Assembly (NCBI GenBank): GCA_027449165.1
Contig: DAIDMD010000137.1
Location: 1 to 42,659, forward strand
Direction: 5' to 3'
DNA length: 42,659 nt
From: Acidiferrobacter sp.
GTDB lineage: Bacteria > Pseudomonadota > Gammaproteobacteria > Acidiferrobacterales > Acidiferrobacteraceae
In this document: piece after piece, positions 32,938-41,169 of the stretch
How positions within the stretch are numbered: the stretch's first letter is position 1
Layout: every line of letters begins with the position of its first letter
Made by a program: the position numbers and the translations under genes
Notes under the pieces: model-generated
The model's database searches: none
What the model saw: only the letters and a program-made list of their open reading frames with translations
What the model was told of the DNA's origin: nothing

Positions 32938-34311
32938 ATGAACGCTCAGTTTGACGCATCGCTTATCGCCCGCTATGGGGAGTCGGCGCCGCGCTATACC
33001 TCGTACCCTCCGGCCACGCAATTCCATGGCCAGTTCGGGGTCGATGACCTGAGCCGGGCGCTCGCGGCCCGGCCCGCCGGTCAGGCGTGGTCGCTCTATG
33101 TGCACGTCCCGTTCTGCGAGTCGGTGTGCTATTACTGCGCGTGCAACAAGACCGTGACCAAGCACCATGAGCGCGCCAAGCCCTATGTGGGACGCGTGGC
33201 CAGGGAGCTTTCGCTGCTCTCACCTCTGCTTGGCGCACGCCCTCCGCTGGATCAGCTCCATTGGGGCGGCGGGACGCCCACCTTCCTCGACCATGACGAG
33301 ATGCATGCCCTGATGTGCGCGATCGCCGAGCGCTTCGCCCTGCGATCCGGAGACGGCGGCGAGTACTCGATCGAGATCGACCCGCGCCATGCCTCCGACG
33401 CAACGCTCGCGCTCCTGCGGGCCATCGGGTTCAATCGCTTGAGCCTCGGTGTCCAGGACTTCGACCCCCAGGTGCAGCGCGCCATCAACCGCGAGCAGTC
33501 CTTCGCGCTCGTGCGTCACGTCGCCGACGCCGCGCGCGCCCTGGGCTTCCGGTCCTTGAGCGTGGATCTGATCTACGGCCTGCCGCGGCAGACCCGCGAC
33601 AGCTTCGCGCGCACGCTCGATCGTCTGCGCGAGATCGCGCCGGACCGGGTGTCGCTCTTCAATTACGCCCATCTCCCGGAACGCTTCAAGCCGCAGCGGC
33701 GCATCAATGCCGCGGAGATCCCCGATGGCCTCACCAAGATCGCCATCCTAAGCGATACCGTCGAGACCCTGATCGGGGCCGGCTACGTCTATATCGGGTT
33801 GGACCATTTCGCCAAGGCCGACGACGAGCTCGCCCGCGCGCAACGCGAACGCACGCTCGCGCGCAATTTCCAGGGATATTCGACGCACGGCCACCTCGAT
33901 GTCCTGGGCGTGGGGGCCTCGGCGGTGAGCCGCATAGGCGAGGTCTACAGCCAGAACGCTTGGGACCTGAAGGAATACGAGGATCTTGTCGATCAAGGGA
34001 CGCTCCCCGTGCGCCGCGGGTTCGAGTTGAGCGCCGATGACATCGTGCGCCGCGAGGTCATCAACGACCTTTTGTGTCATATGGAGTGTGACATAGCGGC
34101 GGTCGAGGCCCGCCACGGCCTGCGTTTCGCGACCTATTTCGCATCCGAACTCAAGCGTCTCGAACCTTTTATCCACGATGGCCTCGTGGAGGCGGACGGC
34201 AAGACGATCGCGGTGACCGCGCGCGGCCAGATGTTGGTGCGTGCGATCTGCGCGGTCTTCGACCGCTACCTGCTCATCGCCGATCGCCGGCGATTTTCGC
34301 GCGTTGTCTAG
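32938..34311 (+). CDS. hemN: Oxygen-independent coproporphyrinogen III oxidase
   Basis: HemN converts coproporphyrinogen III to protoporphyrinogen IX by radical SAM chemistry without oxygen. The 457 residues match the family length. Motifs: RYTSYPPATQF, YVHVPFCESVCYYCACNK with cluster cysteines C60, C64, C67 (and C69), HWGGGTPTF, SIEIDPRH, SLGVQDFDP and DLIYGLPRQT, with GYVYIGLDHFAKADDEL in the second half. It has an AGGA ribosome site seven bases before the ATG and a strong FNR box upstream. A cytochrome c5 gene follows 31 bases later and may be cotranscribed. Confidence 0.97.
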   Translation: MNAQFDASLIARYGESAPRYTSYPPATQFHGQFGVDDLSRALAARPAGQAWSLYVHVPFCESVCYYCACNKTVTKHHERAKPYVGRVARELSLLSPLLGARPPLDQLHWGGGTPTFLDHDEMHALMCAIAERFALRSGDGGEYSIEIDPRHASDATLALLRAIGFNRLSLGVQDFDPQVQRAINREQSFALVRHVADAARALGFRSLSVDLIYGLPRQTRDSFARTLDRLREIAPDRVSLFNYAHLPERFKPQRRINAAEIPDGLTKIAILSDTVETLIGAGYVYIGLDHFAKADDELARAQRERTLARNFQGYSTHGHLDVLGVGASAVSRIGEVYSQNAWDLKEYEDLVDQGTLPVRRGFELSADDIVRREVINDLLCHMECDIAAVEARHGLRFATYFASELKRLEPFIHDGLVEADGKTIAVTARGQMLVRAICAVFDRYLLIADRRRFSRVV

Positions 34312-34342
34312 GAAAACTCTTGTATCCTCTGGGAATACTTTC

Positions 34343-34681
34343 ATGCCGCGTCCCGTGCGTCTCCCGATCCTGATCCTCGCGCTGTTCGCGACCGATGCAT
34401 CCGCCAAGGTCCTGACCGGCCGGCAGGTCTTCGACCAGACCTGCCACACCTGCCATTCCCGCGGGGTCGCCGGCGCGCCCAAATTCGGCGACCGCGCCGC
34501 CTGGCGAGCGCATCTCGCGAAGGGGCTCAAGGTCCTGGAGGCCCACGCCATCCACGGCTATTACGGCCACAGCTTCATGCCCCCCAAGGGCGGTAACGAG
34601 TCCTTGACCGACAGCGAGGTGCGGGCGGCGGTGCGTTACATGGTCGCGGCGGTCAGCACGCAGCGCCCCGGGGCCCCTTGA
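34343..34681 (+). CDS. Cytochrome c5-type monohaem protein
   Basis: A 112-residue periplasmic c-type cytochrome. The signal peptide is PVRLPILILALFATDASA, and the haem site is CHTCH (one haem), with a C-terminal MPPKGGNESLTDSEVRAAVRYMV in which the methionine is the probable axial ligand. The GAPKFGDRAAWRAH segment is typical of the c5 group. It would carry electrons in the periplasm. The ATG at 34343 gives a complete signal peptide; the frame is open earlier but overlaps hemN. Its stop codon lies inside the FNR box of the next gene. Confidence 0.85.
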   Translation: MPRPVRLPILILALFATDASAKVLTGRQVFDQTCHTCHSRGVAGAPKFGDRAAWRAHLAKGLKVLEAHAIHGYYGHSFMPPKGGNESLTDSEVRAAVRYMVAAVSTQRPGAP

Positions 34682-34691
34682 TCTAAGTCAA
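34678..34691 (+). promoter_or_regulatory. FNR box upstream of the nitronate monooxygenase-like gene
   Basis: TTGATCTAAGTCAA matches the FNR consensus at 9 of 10 and overlaps the stop codon of the cytochrome gene (34679-34681). Its centre is only 40.5 bases from the ATG at 34725, so a -41.5 promoter would start transcription at the start codon itself. Confidence 0.72.
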
Positions 34692-34724
34692 TGAATGGCC
34701 GGACCATCGGACTAAGCTCAATCA

Positions 34725-35921
34725 ATGACATCTGCAATCGCATCACGGTTACCGAAGCTGAGCCTGAGGGGTCGGCAGTTGTTGCCCATATTCCAGGGCG
34801 GCATGGGTGTGGCCATCTCCGCCCACAAACTTGCCTCGGCGGTGGCGCGCGAAGGTGCGGTGGGGACTATCGCGAGCGTCGACCTGCGGCATCTGCACCC
34901 GGACATCATGAGCCGCCTGCGGCGCTGCCGGGACACCAATAAGATGCTCGAGGCGAACCTCGAGGCCCTGGACCGCGAGGTGAAGGCCGCGCGCGCCGCC
35001 AGCGGCCCGGCGGGCTTCATCGCCGTCAATGTCATGCGCGCGCTCAACCACTACGCCGAATTCGTTCGTCAGGCCTGTGTGAGCGGGGCCAACGCCATCG
35101 TCATGGGGGCGGGGTTGCCGCTCGATCTCCCGGAACTCACCCAGGGCCACGACGTGGCCCTGATCCCCATCCTCTCCGAGGAGCGCGGGATCGAGGTCCT
35201 GTTGCGCAAATGGATGCGTAAGGGCCGGCTCCCGGACGCCGTCATCATCGAACACCCGGGCCATGCCGGGGGGCATCTCGGGGCGCCGCGGCTTGCCGAC
35301 GTCGAGTCCCCGCGTTTCGATTTCCGCCATGTCCTGAAAGAGGCCCTGGCGCTCTTTAAGAAGCTCGGCATCGCCGCCGAACGCATCCCGCTCATCCCGG
35401 CGGGCGGCATCGGATCGTTCCGGGCCATACGCGAGCTGCTCGACCGGGGCGCCTCTGGGGTGCAGTTGGGGACTGCGTTTGCGGTCACCGAGGAGTGCGA
35501 TGCGCATCCGAACTTCAAGAGGGTGTTGGCGGAGGCGCGACGCGAGGATATCGTCACCTTCATGAGCGCGGCGGGTCTGCCTGCGCGCGCGGTCCTGACG
35601 CCGTGGCTCAAGCGCTATCTGGCGCGCGAGACCCTTCTGAAGGCCCGGGCCAGCGATCGTTGCGGGGGGTGTGCGAGCCGCCTCGAATGCCTGAGTCACT
35701 GTGGCTTCAAGGACGGCAATCCCGAGGCCGGGCAGTTTTGTATCGAGACCCAACTGGCCGCCGCGGCCAAGGGTAATGTCGAGCAAGGACTCTTTTTTCG
35801 AGGGGGGTCGCCATTGCCCTTCGGCCGCGAGATCCGTCCGGTGCGCGATCTCCTCGAGTATCTTTTGACGGGCGTGGCGCCCGCGCTGGCGCAAGCCCCG
35901 GCCGTCTCCCTGATCGCCTGA
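34725..35921 (+). CDS. Nitronate monooxygenase (2-nitropropane dioxygenase) family protein with C-terminal cysteine cluster
   Basis: A 398-residue FMN-binding TIM-barrel protein: PIFQGGMGVAISAHKLA at the start, EHPGHAGGHLGAP (the catalytic-histidine region), PAGGIGSFRAIRELL and GASGVQLGTAFAVTEE. After the barrel, residues from about 310 hold CGGCASRLECLSHC and a further cysteine in GQFCIETQLA, so a metal or Fe-S site is possible; this long form is distinct from classical nitronate monooxygenases. The substrate is unknown; enoyl-ACP reductase FabK is a distant relative. An FNR box lies immediately upstream. A DUF2249-HHE gene follows after ten bases. Confidence 0.85.
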   Translation: MTSAIASRLPKLSLRGRQLLPIFQGGMGVAISAHKLASAVAREGAVGTIASVDLRHLHPDIMSRLRRCRDTNKMLEANLEALDREVKAARAASGPAGFIAVNVMRALNHYAEFVRQACVSGANAIVMGAGLPLDLPELTQGHDVALIPILSEERGIEVLLRKWMRKGRLPDAVIIEHPGHAGGHLGAPRLADVESPRFDFRHVLKEALALFKKLGIAAERIPLIPAGGIGSFRAIRELLDRGASGVQLGTAFAVTEECDAHPNFKRVLAEARREDIVTFMSAAGLPARAVLTPWLKRYLARETLLKARASDRCGGCASRLECLSHCGFKDGNPEAGQFCIETQLAAAAKGNVEQGLFFRGGSPLPFGREIRPVRDLLEYLLTGVAPALAQAPAVSLIA

Positions 35922-35931
35922 GGGGGGCCTA

Positions 35932-36621
35932 ATGCCGTGCTGCTACGTCCTCGATCTGCGGCTGGCGCCTCGGGGCATGCCGCCGGCCACCTACGCCTAT
36001 TCCATCCTGCGGGAGCTGGGTCCCGGTGAGACCGTCCGCATCTGGAGCCCCGAGGAGCCGGCGCTTCTGATGGCCCAGCTCCAGAATCACCTGCGCCACA
36101 CGCTCATCTGGCGGACCGTAACCGACGGCCAGGGCTACCTGATCACCCTGCACATCCGCGGCCCGGGCGAGCTCCTCCCGCTGGCCGATACCTTGCGGCG
36201 CGACCACGACGACATGGACGCGCGGCTTGTCCGGTCGCTGGCCCTGGCCGACGCCGGGCGCTGGATCGAGGCGGTCACCGAGGTCGATGGTCTCGATCGA
36301 GCCCTGCGCGCCCACATCCTGATCGAAAACGAACTCCTCGCGCCGCTCGCTGCTGACGATGCCAGAGAGCCCACTGCGCTCATGCGCCGGGAGCACGACG
36401 ACATCCTGGTCCAGCTGGATGCGATCCGGGAGGTGTGCCTGACCCCGGACGCACCGTGCGGCGACCTGAGTACATGGCTGGGGCTTCTGGCCGCGAGTCT
36501 CAACAAGCACGAGTTTCGGGAAGAGGCCTCGTTGTTCGGTGCCTGGGAGCGGGCGGCCGGCGGTGCGGACCCGGGGCTCCTGGATACGGTGCGCCGGCGG
36601 CTGTCGCCCGCCGTCTCCTGA
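35932..36621 (+). CDS. DUF2249-hemerythrin HHE fusion protein
   Basis: A 229-residue protein. Residues 1-72 resemble DUF2249 (VLDLRLAPRGMPPATYAYSI, ELGPGETVRIWSPEEPALL); residues about 85-215 are an HHE four-helix domain with RRDHDDMDARLV, RAHILIENELLAP, RREHDDILVQLD and NKHEFREEASLF as di-iron ligands. The same two domains are separate genes in reverse order at 15217-15883. A GAGGGGGG ribosome site precedes the ATG. It sits ten bases behind the nitronate monooxygenase-like gene and so is probably under the same FNR box. A role in O2, NO or iron handling is likely but inferred. Confidence 0.82.
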   Translation: MPCCYVLDLRLAPRGMPPATYAYSILRELGPGETVRIWSPEEPALLMAQLQNHLRHTLIWRTVTDGQGYLITLHIRGPGELLPLADTLRRDHDDMDARLVRSLALADAGRWIEAVTEVDGLDRALRAHILIENELLAPLAADDAREPTALMRREHDDILVQLDAIREVCLTPDAPCGDLSTWLGLLAASLNKHEFREEASLFGAWERAAGGADPGLLDTVRRRLSPAVS

Positions 36622-36649
36622 CGCCGCGGGCCCCGAAGGCCGGCGCTTC

Positions 36650-37285
36650 CTAGGTGCCGCGCGCGGGCACGAGCCCGATGTAGAACAATACCGCGCAATA
36701 TTGCGCGATGCTCCCCCCCAATACGAACAGGTGCCAGATCTCGTGGCCGAAGGGCCATCGCTCGTCAAAGATGAAGAACACGATACCGACGGTATAGAGC
36801 AGCCCGCCGGCGGCCAGCCAGACCAAGCCGGCCGGCGCCAGATGGCGCATGAGCGGCTGCAGGGCGATCAGGATCAGCCACCCCATGACGACATAGAAGA
36901 TGACCGAGAGTCGTCGGGACCGCTGCGGGATGAATTCCTGAACGATGCCGATGATCGCAAGCCCCCACAGGACCCCGAACAAGGACCACCCCCATGGCCC
37001 GCGCAGCGGCCCTAGGGCGAAGGGTGTGTAGGTCCCGGCGATCAGCAGGTAGATCGCGACGTGGTCGAGCCGCTGGAACACCGCGCGCGCCCGGCCGGTC
37101 AGGCCGTGATAGAGGCCTGACATCGTGTATAGGAACACGAGCGTCAGCCCGTAGACGCTGAAGCTCACGATCCGCCACGGATCGGCCCGCAGCGCCGCGA
37201 ATACGATCAAAACGATCGTCCCCGCGACCGCCATCAGCCCCCCGATAACGTGGCTTAGGCTGTTGAATCGTTCGGAGCGCAGCAT
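36650..37285 (-). CDS. Hemolysin III / PAQR family membrane protein
   Basis: A 211-residue protein with seven predicted transmembrane helices. Family marks are ERFNSLSHVIGG at the start, MSGLYHGLTG, RLDHVAIYLLIAGTYTPF and the closing FGHEIWHLFVLGG with its metal-site histidines. Bacterial members are called hemolysin III, but most are not toxins and may modulate membrane lipids. The ATG at 37285 has GAGGGGGA upstream and begins directly before the conserved part; an ATG ten codons earlier is possible. It is transcribed leftward on its own, convergent with the DUF2249-HHE gene. Confidence 0.88.
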   Translation of the reverse strand: MLRSERFNSLSHVIGGLMAVAGTIVLIVFAALRADPWRIVSFSVYGLTLVFLYTMSGLYHGLTGRARAVFQRLDHVAIYLLIAGTYTPFALGPLRGPWGWSLFGVLWGLAIIGIVQEFIPQRSRRLSVIFYVVMGWLILIALQPLMRHLAPAGLVWLAAGGLLYTVGIVFFIFDERWPFGHEIWHLFVLGGSIAQYCAVLFYIGLVPARGT

Positions 37286-37416
37286 CCCTATCCCCCTCGT
37301 AAGGGAGTATACCATTGGTTCGCCGGTCCCCGTATTCGCGCGCCCGCCCCGTGCGGCGTTGGCCGTTTCCCCGCTCGGGGGGCCGCCGCGGGTCTTGGTC
37401 CGGGGCGGGGGCCGCT

Positions 37417-38211
37417 TCAGCCGTGGCTGATGCGATGGGCCAGAAAGGCGGGCAGCAGGGCCCTGATCCGGACCCATCCCAGGCCGATCATCTCATGGAC
37501 GATCAGTGCCGACAGGGCGAGCGCGTGGGCATTCGGGAGATAGGCGAGGATCGTGTCCCCGCGGCGCGAAGACGTCACGAAGTCGGTGGGCGCCGGGACC
37601 ACTTTGAAGCCGGCCTCGCGAAAGAGCGCGGCCGCGCGCGGCATGTGCCAGGCCTGGGTCACGAGGAAGATGGAGTGGATCTTCTGCGGGTGCAGGATGG
37701 ACCAGGAATACGCCGCGTTTTGCGCCGTGGTCTTAGAGCTCGCCTCCACCCACTTCACCGGGGTCGCGAAGTCCCGGGTCAGGACGTGGCGCATGAGCAG
37801 CGCGGCAGGCGTCCCGCCCAGCGGGGCGCCGCCCGACACCAGTATGGGCAGGCGCGTCTCGCGAAAGAGGTGGGCGGCGTAGCGCAGGCGCACCAGGGTG
37901 TCGGTGCCGACGGTATCGCGGCGCCCGTATTCCGGGGCGTCATGGTAGCGTCCGGCGGCGAGCACGACGATGGCGCGCGGGCCTATCGGAAGCGGGCGGC
38001 TCAGGGCCGGGTCGCTCTCCCAGGCGCGCGCCAGCATCGTGCTTGCGATCGGCAGGCTCATCACGACCAGTCCGGCCCACGACAGCACCACCATCGCCGC
38101 GCCGGTCCTCGGCCGGTGCGCCGCCATGAGCACCAGGCCGGCGGCCATCACCAGCAGAAAGAGCCCGGGCGGGGTAAGGCAGGCGTTGACCAGCCCGTGC
38201 CAGACGATCAC
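37417..38211 (-). CDS. YdcF/ElyC family (DUF218) inner-membrane protein
   Basis: A 264-residue protein with two N-terminal hydrophobic helices ([19 protein letters not shown] and [18 protein letters not shown]) and a DUF218 domain: [50 protein letters not shown] and [13 protein letters not shown]. This matches ElyC/YdcF proteins, which act at the inner membrane in envelope integrity. The start is GTG at 38211, overlapping the lipA stop (GTGA); an open frame runs much further upstream on the lipA shadow. It follows lipA in one leftward transcript, though no functional link is evident. Confidence 0.87.
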   Translation of the reverse strand: MIVWHGLVNACLTPPGLFLLVMAAGLVLMAAHRPRTGAAMVVLSWAGLVVMSLPIASTMLARAWESDPALSRPLPIGPRAIVVLAAGRYHDAPEYGRRDTVGTDTLVRLRYAAHLFRETRLPILVSGGAPLGGTPAALLMRHVLTRDFATPVKWVEASSKTTAQNAAYSWSILHPQKIHSIFLVTQAWHMPRAAALFREAGFKVVPAPTDFVTSSRRGDTILAYLPNAHALALSALIVHEMIGLGWVRIRALLPAFLAHRISHG

Positions 38212-39167
38212 GTCCTGACCGTCTCCCCCGCGGCCTGGCGGTCGGCGTGGTAGGAGGATCGCACGAGCGGGCCGCTTGCGACATTGCGAAAGCCCAGCCC
38301 CCGCGCCAGTTCGGCGATCTCGGCGAATTCCTCGGGGGTCACGTAACGGTCCACGGCCAGATGTGCCAGGCTCGGGCGCAGGTATTGTCCGACCGTGAGC
38401 CATTCGCAGCCGTGGGCGCGCAGATCGGCCAGTGTCTGCTCGATCTCTGCGCGGCTCTCGCCAAGGCCCACCATGAGGCCGGATTTGGTGGGGATGTCCG
38501 GATAGCGGTCCTTGAAGGCCTTGAGCAGCGCCAGGGAACCCGCGTAATCGGCGCCGGGTCGCACGGCCTTGTAGAGCCGCGGCACGGTTTCCATGTTGTG
38601 GTTGAAGATGTCCGGCGGTGCGGCGGCCAGCGCGTCCAAGGCCGCCTCCACGCGCCCCCGGAAATCCGGAACCAGGGCCTCGATGCGCACCGCGGGCGCA
38701 TGGGCGCGTATCGCGCGGACGCAGGCCGCGAAGTGCGCCCCTCCCCCGTCGCGCAGGTCGTCGCGATCCACGGAGGTGATGACCACGAAGCGCAGCCCCA
38801 TGGCCGCTATGGCCTCGGCCAGATGGCGGGGCTCGTCGGGGTCCAGGGCATCGGGCCGTCCGTGCGCCACGTCGCAAAACGGACACCGCCGCGTGCATAG
38901 GCGGCCCATGATCATAAACGTCGCGGTCCCGTGTCCGAAGCACTCGCCGATATTCGGGCAGGACGCCTCTTCGCATACGCTGTGGAGGGCGTGGTCGCGC
39001 AGGACCGTCTTCAGGCGCCCGACCTCGGGCGACAGCGGCGAGCGCACCCGCAGCCACGCGGGCTTGGGCGCGGGCCGCGCCGGCTCGTGCGCCGCCCGCA
39101 CCTTGATCTTCTCGATTCCCTTAAGGGCTCGCGAGGGGGCGGGGCGCGGATCCGATGTCTGCGTCAT
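38208..39167 (-). CDS. lipA: Lipoyl synthase
   Basis: LipA inserts two sulfur atoms into octanoyl groups on lipoyl domains. The 319-residue protein has both cluster motifs: auxiliary C65, C70 and C76 ([14 protein letters not shown]) and radical SAM C91, C95 and C98 (CTRRCPFC). Other family stretches are [35 protein letters not shown] and [13 protein letters not shown] 39167 overlaps the lipB stop (ATGA) and gives the expected N-terminus. The order ybeD-lipB-lipA is the classical one. Confidence 0.97.
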   Translation of the reverse strand: MTQTSDPRPAPSRALKGIEKIKVRAAHEPARPAPKPAWLRVRSPLSPEVGRLKTVLRDHALHSVCEEASCPNIGECFGHGTATFMIMGRLCTRRCPFCDVAHGRPDALDPDEPRHLAEAIAAMGLRFVVITSVDRDDLRDGGGAHFAACVRAIRAHAPAVRIEALVPDFRGRVEAALDALAAAPPDIFNHNMETVPRLYKAVRPGADYAGSLALLKAFKDRYPDIPTKSGLMVGLGESRAEIEQTLADLRAHGCEWLTVGQYLRPSLAHLAVDRYVTPEEFAEIAELARGLGFRNVASGPLVRSSYHADRQAAGETVRT

Positions 39168-39802
39168 AATGATGGCGGTTTTCCGGGTGACGCCTGAAGC
39201 GTGTTGATGAGTTCCGTGACTACGACCGCAGCGACCTGATCCCTGTCCGCCGGCCCCCCGCAATCCGCGATCTGGGTCATGCGCAGACCCCGGTAACCGC
39301 AGGGCGCGATCGCCGCAAACGGCCCAAGATCCATGGCCACGTTCAGGGCGAGCCCATGATAGCTACGGCCGGCGCGGATGCGCAATCCCAGGGATGCGAT
39401 CTTGGCGTCCCGGACATACACGCCGGGGGCGCCGGGGCGGGTCTGCGCATCGCCTACCCCAAAGGACGCGAGCGTGCCCAAAACGGCCGATTCCAGGGCC
39501 GACACCAAGTGCCGCACCCCGATCCCGCGGCGCGCGAGGTCGATCAGGGTGTAGACGATGAGCTGGCCCGGCCCATGATAGGTCAGATCACCCCCGCGAT
39601 CGGTGTCCACGGTGGGGATGGGGCTACGCGGCGGCGGTTCCTGGGCGTTGCGTCCGCGCGTGTAGACCGGGGCGTGTTCGAGCACCCAGATCTCGTCGGG
39701 CGTGTCGGGCGAGCGCGCGTCGTTGAACGCGCGCATGGCCCGCCAGCTGTCCTGGTAATCCACCAGCCCGTCCCAGCGACGGATCGCGATGTCCTGCGTC
39801 AT
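39164..39802 (-). CDS. lipB: Octanoyl-[ACP]:protein N-octanoyltransferase
   Basis: LipB moves octanoate from acyl carrier protein to lipoyl domains. The 212-residue protein has the catalytic cysteine C168 in [12 protein letters not shown] and the paired lysine K134 in [11 protein letters not shown], with [20 protein letters not shown] in between as in the family. The frame is open well upstream across the neighbouring genes, but the ATG at 39802 overlaps the ybeD stop and matches the family N-terminus. The presence of LipB and LipA means the LplA-like fusion at 25328 is not needed for ordinary de novo lipoylation. Confidence 0.95.
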   Translation of the reverse strand: MTQDIAIRRWDGLVDYQDSWRAMRAFNDARSPDTPDEIWVLEHAPVYTRGRNAQEPPPRSPIPTVDTDRGGDLTYHGPGQLIVYTLIDLARRGIGVRHLVSALESAVLGTLASFGVGDAQTRPGAPGVYVRDAKIASLGLRIRAGRSYHGLALNVAMDLGPFAAIAPCGYRGLRMTQIADCGGPADRDQVAAVVVTELINTLQASPGKPPSL

Positions 39803-40086
39803 AGCGCCATCAGGACCTCCGGCGATGCGCTCAAGGCCTCGTAGATGGCGTCGAGCTGCGCCCGTCCGGAGGCGCGAATGGTGAGCGTCACGGCAAGATA
39901 AGCGCCGCCGCGACTCTCGCGGCTTGAGTGTGCCAATAGGTCCTCGGGCGCGATGTGCCGCGAGACCATCGCGTGCACCAGGGCCTCGAAACGCACCGAC
40001 CGCCGGCCTATGGCCTTGATGTCGATGGTGCACGGAAAGGCCAAGACCTCGGGCGCCTGGCCGTCGTGTCCGTTCGTCGCCGCCAC
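39799..40086 (-). CDS. ybeD: YbeD-like DUF493 protein
   Basis: A 95-residue alpha/beta protein of the DUF493 family: FPCTIDIKAIG at the start, SSRESRGGAYLAVTLTIRASGRAQLDAIYEAL, in which the SSRESRGG turn is typical. Its biochemical role is not firmly known; it is found next to lipB in most gammaproteobacteria. It starts directly after the stop of the aminotransferase gene and its own stop overlaps the lipB start, so the four genes dat-like, ybeD, lipB and lipA form one leftward operon. Confidence 0.9.
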   Translation of the reverse strand: MAATNGHDGQAPEVLAFPCTIDIKAIGRRSVRFEALVHAMVSRHIAPEDLLAHSSRESRGGAYLAVTLTIRASGRAQLDAIYEALSASPEVLMAL

Positions 40087-40938
40087 TTAAACCCTTTTGC
40101 CCATGCGCACTTCCTCCTTGAATATCTGGAACGCCGTGTGCAGGCGGCAGAACACCGAGCCGGGTACGCCGCTGCCCACGGGCGCGCCATCGATGCGCGT
40201 CACCGCCGCCACCTCGCGCCCGGAGCTCGTGATGAAGACCTCGTCGGCGCCCACGAGCTCGGCTCGGGACGGCGCCCGTTCCTCGACAGCGATGCCGAGT
40301 TCGGCTGCCAGTTCCAGGACCACGTCGCGGGTGATGCAGCCCAGGATCAGCCGGTCGCGTGGCGCCGTAAGCAGCCGCCCCGCGGATACCGCGAAGACAT
40401 TGCTGACGGCGCCCTCGTTCACCCGGTCGTCCCGGACCAACAGGGCCTCGTCGGCCCCGCGGCTCAAGGCCTCCTGGACCAGAAGGACGTTGGCGATGAG
40501 CGAGGTGGTCTTGATGTCGCACCGTCCCCAGCGGATGTCGTCGCAGAGGATCGCCGCCACCTCGAATCCGGCGCCAGCCGTCGGATCCCCCGGCCGCGCG
40601 TAGGCGAACACCGTGGGCGGGGCGTTTGCGGGGAAGGCGTGCTGACGGGGTGCCGAGCCGCGCGTCACCTGCAGGTACAGGCTGCCGTCGCCGGACCGGA
40701 GCGTATCGGTCAGGCGGGCCAATATCGCGGGCCAGCGGATGGCAAACTGCTGCCCGACCATGCCCACCGCCGCCATGCTGTCCGCAAGGCGCGCCAGGTG
40801 CGCCGCCTCCCGGAACGGCCGGTGGCCGTAGACCGGAATGACCTCGTAGACGCCATCTCCGAATATGAAGCCGCGGTCGAAGGCCGACACCCGCGCGCTT
40901 TCCGCAGGCATCCAGTCGCCGTTCAGATACACAAGCAT
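40087..40938 (-). CDS. D-amino-acid aminotransferase-like class IV PLP enzyme
   Basis: A 283-residue fold-type IV aminotransferase. The PLP lysine is K143 in RCDIKTTSLIAN; the start MLVYLNGDWMPAESARVSAFDRGFIFGDGVYEVIPVYG, described in pieces as FDRGFIFGDGVYEV, and the NEGAVSNVFAV and ITSSGREV segments match D-alanine aminotransferases better than branched-chain ones. It would interconvert D-alanine and D-glutamate for peptidoglycan. In related genomes dacA often lies nearby upstream; here it is absent and rlpA comes next after 231 bases. Confidence 0.85.
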   Translation of the reverse strand: MLVYLNGDWMPAESARVSAFDRGFIFGDGVYEVIPVYGHRPFREAAHLARLADSMAAVGMVGQQFAIRWPAILARLTDTLRSGDGSLYLQVTRGSAPRQHAFPANAPPTVFAYARPGDPTAGAGFEVAAILCDDIRWGRCDIKTTSLIANVLLVQEALSRGADEALLVRDDRVNEGAVSNVFAVSAGRLLTAPRDRLILGCITRDVVLELAAELGIAVEERAPSRAELVGADEVFITSSGREVAAVTRIDGAPVGSGVPGSVFCRLHTAFQIFKEEVRMGKRV

Positions 40939-41169
40939 GGGACTGGGTCCTCCCGTATCGGCGCGCTACCGTCACGGCGATTTACTCGCCTGCGCCTTTC
41001 CCCGGGCGGTCCGGGCGTCGCCCGGGAGCGACCCTGGGGCTCGCCACCCCCGCTCTGGCGCGCCTCCCTGCGGACCGCTCATCTTGGCCCCATTATAGGA
41101 GGCCGGCGGGCCGCGCGCCAGTCGACGGCCCGGCCCGCGCCTTTTACATCCCCCGGTGCCGGCCGTGGT
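40939..41169 (-). promoter_or_regulatory. Promoter and leader region of the aminotransferase-lipoate operon
   Basis: Read leftward, TATAAT at 41092-41097 is a perfect -10 box, although no good -35 stands at 16-18 bases. A start near 41085 would give a 146-base leader containing a CCCGGGCG/CGCCCGGG hairpin (about 40999-41023) before the GGGAGG ribosome site and the ATG at 40938. No known riboswitch is recognised. Confidence 0.45.

Noticed and set aside
34691-34942. An 83-codon frame beginning just after the FNR box
   Set aside because: It overlaps the N-terminus of the nitronate monooxygenase gene, which has conserved flavin-binding sequence in its own frame.
37417-39057. A 546-codon leftward open frame
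   Set aside because: Only the last 264 codons encode a protein family (DUF218). The upstream part is the shadow of lipA in another frame, Arg/Gly/Pro-rich and motif-free; the true start is GTG 38211.
39164-40975. A 603-codon leftward open frame covering lipB and more
   Set aside because: The first 390 codons are an antifamily reading of ybeD and the aminotransferase, which have clear motifs in other frames; lipB starts at 39802.
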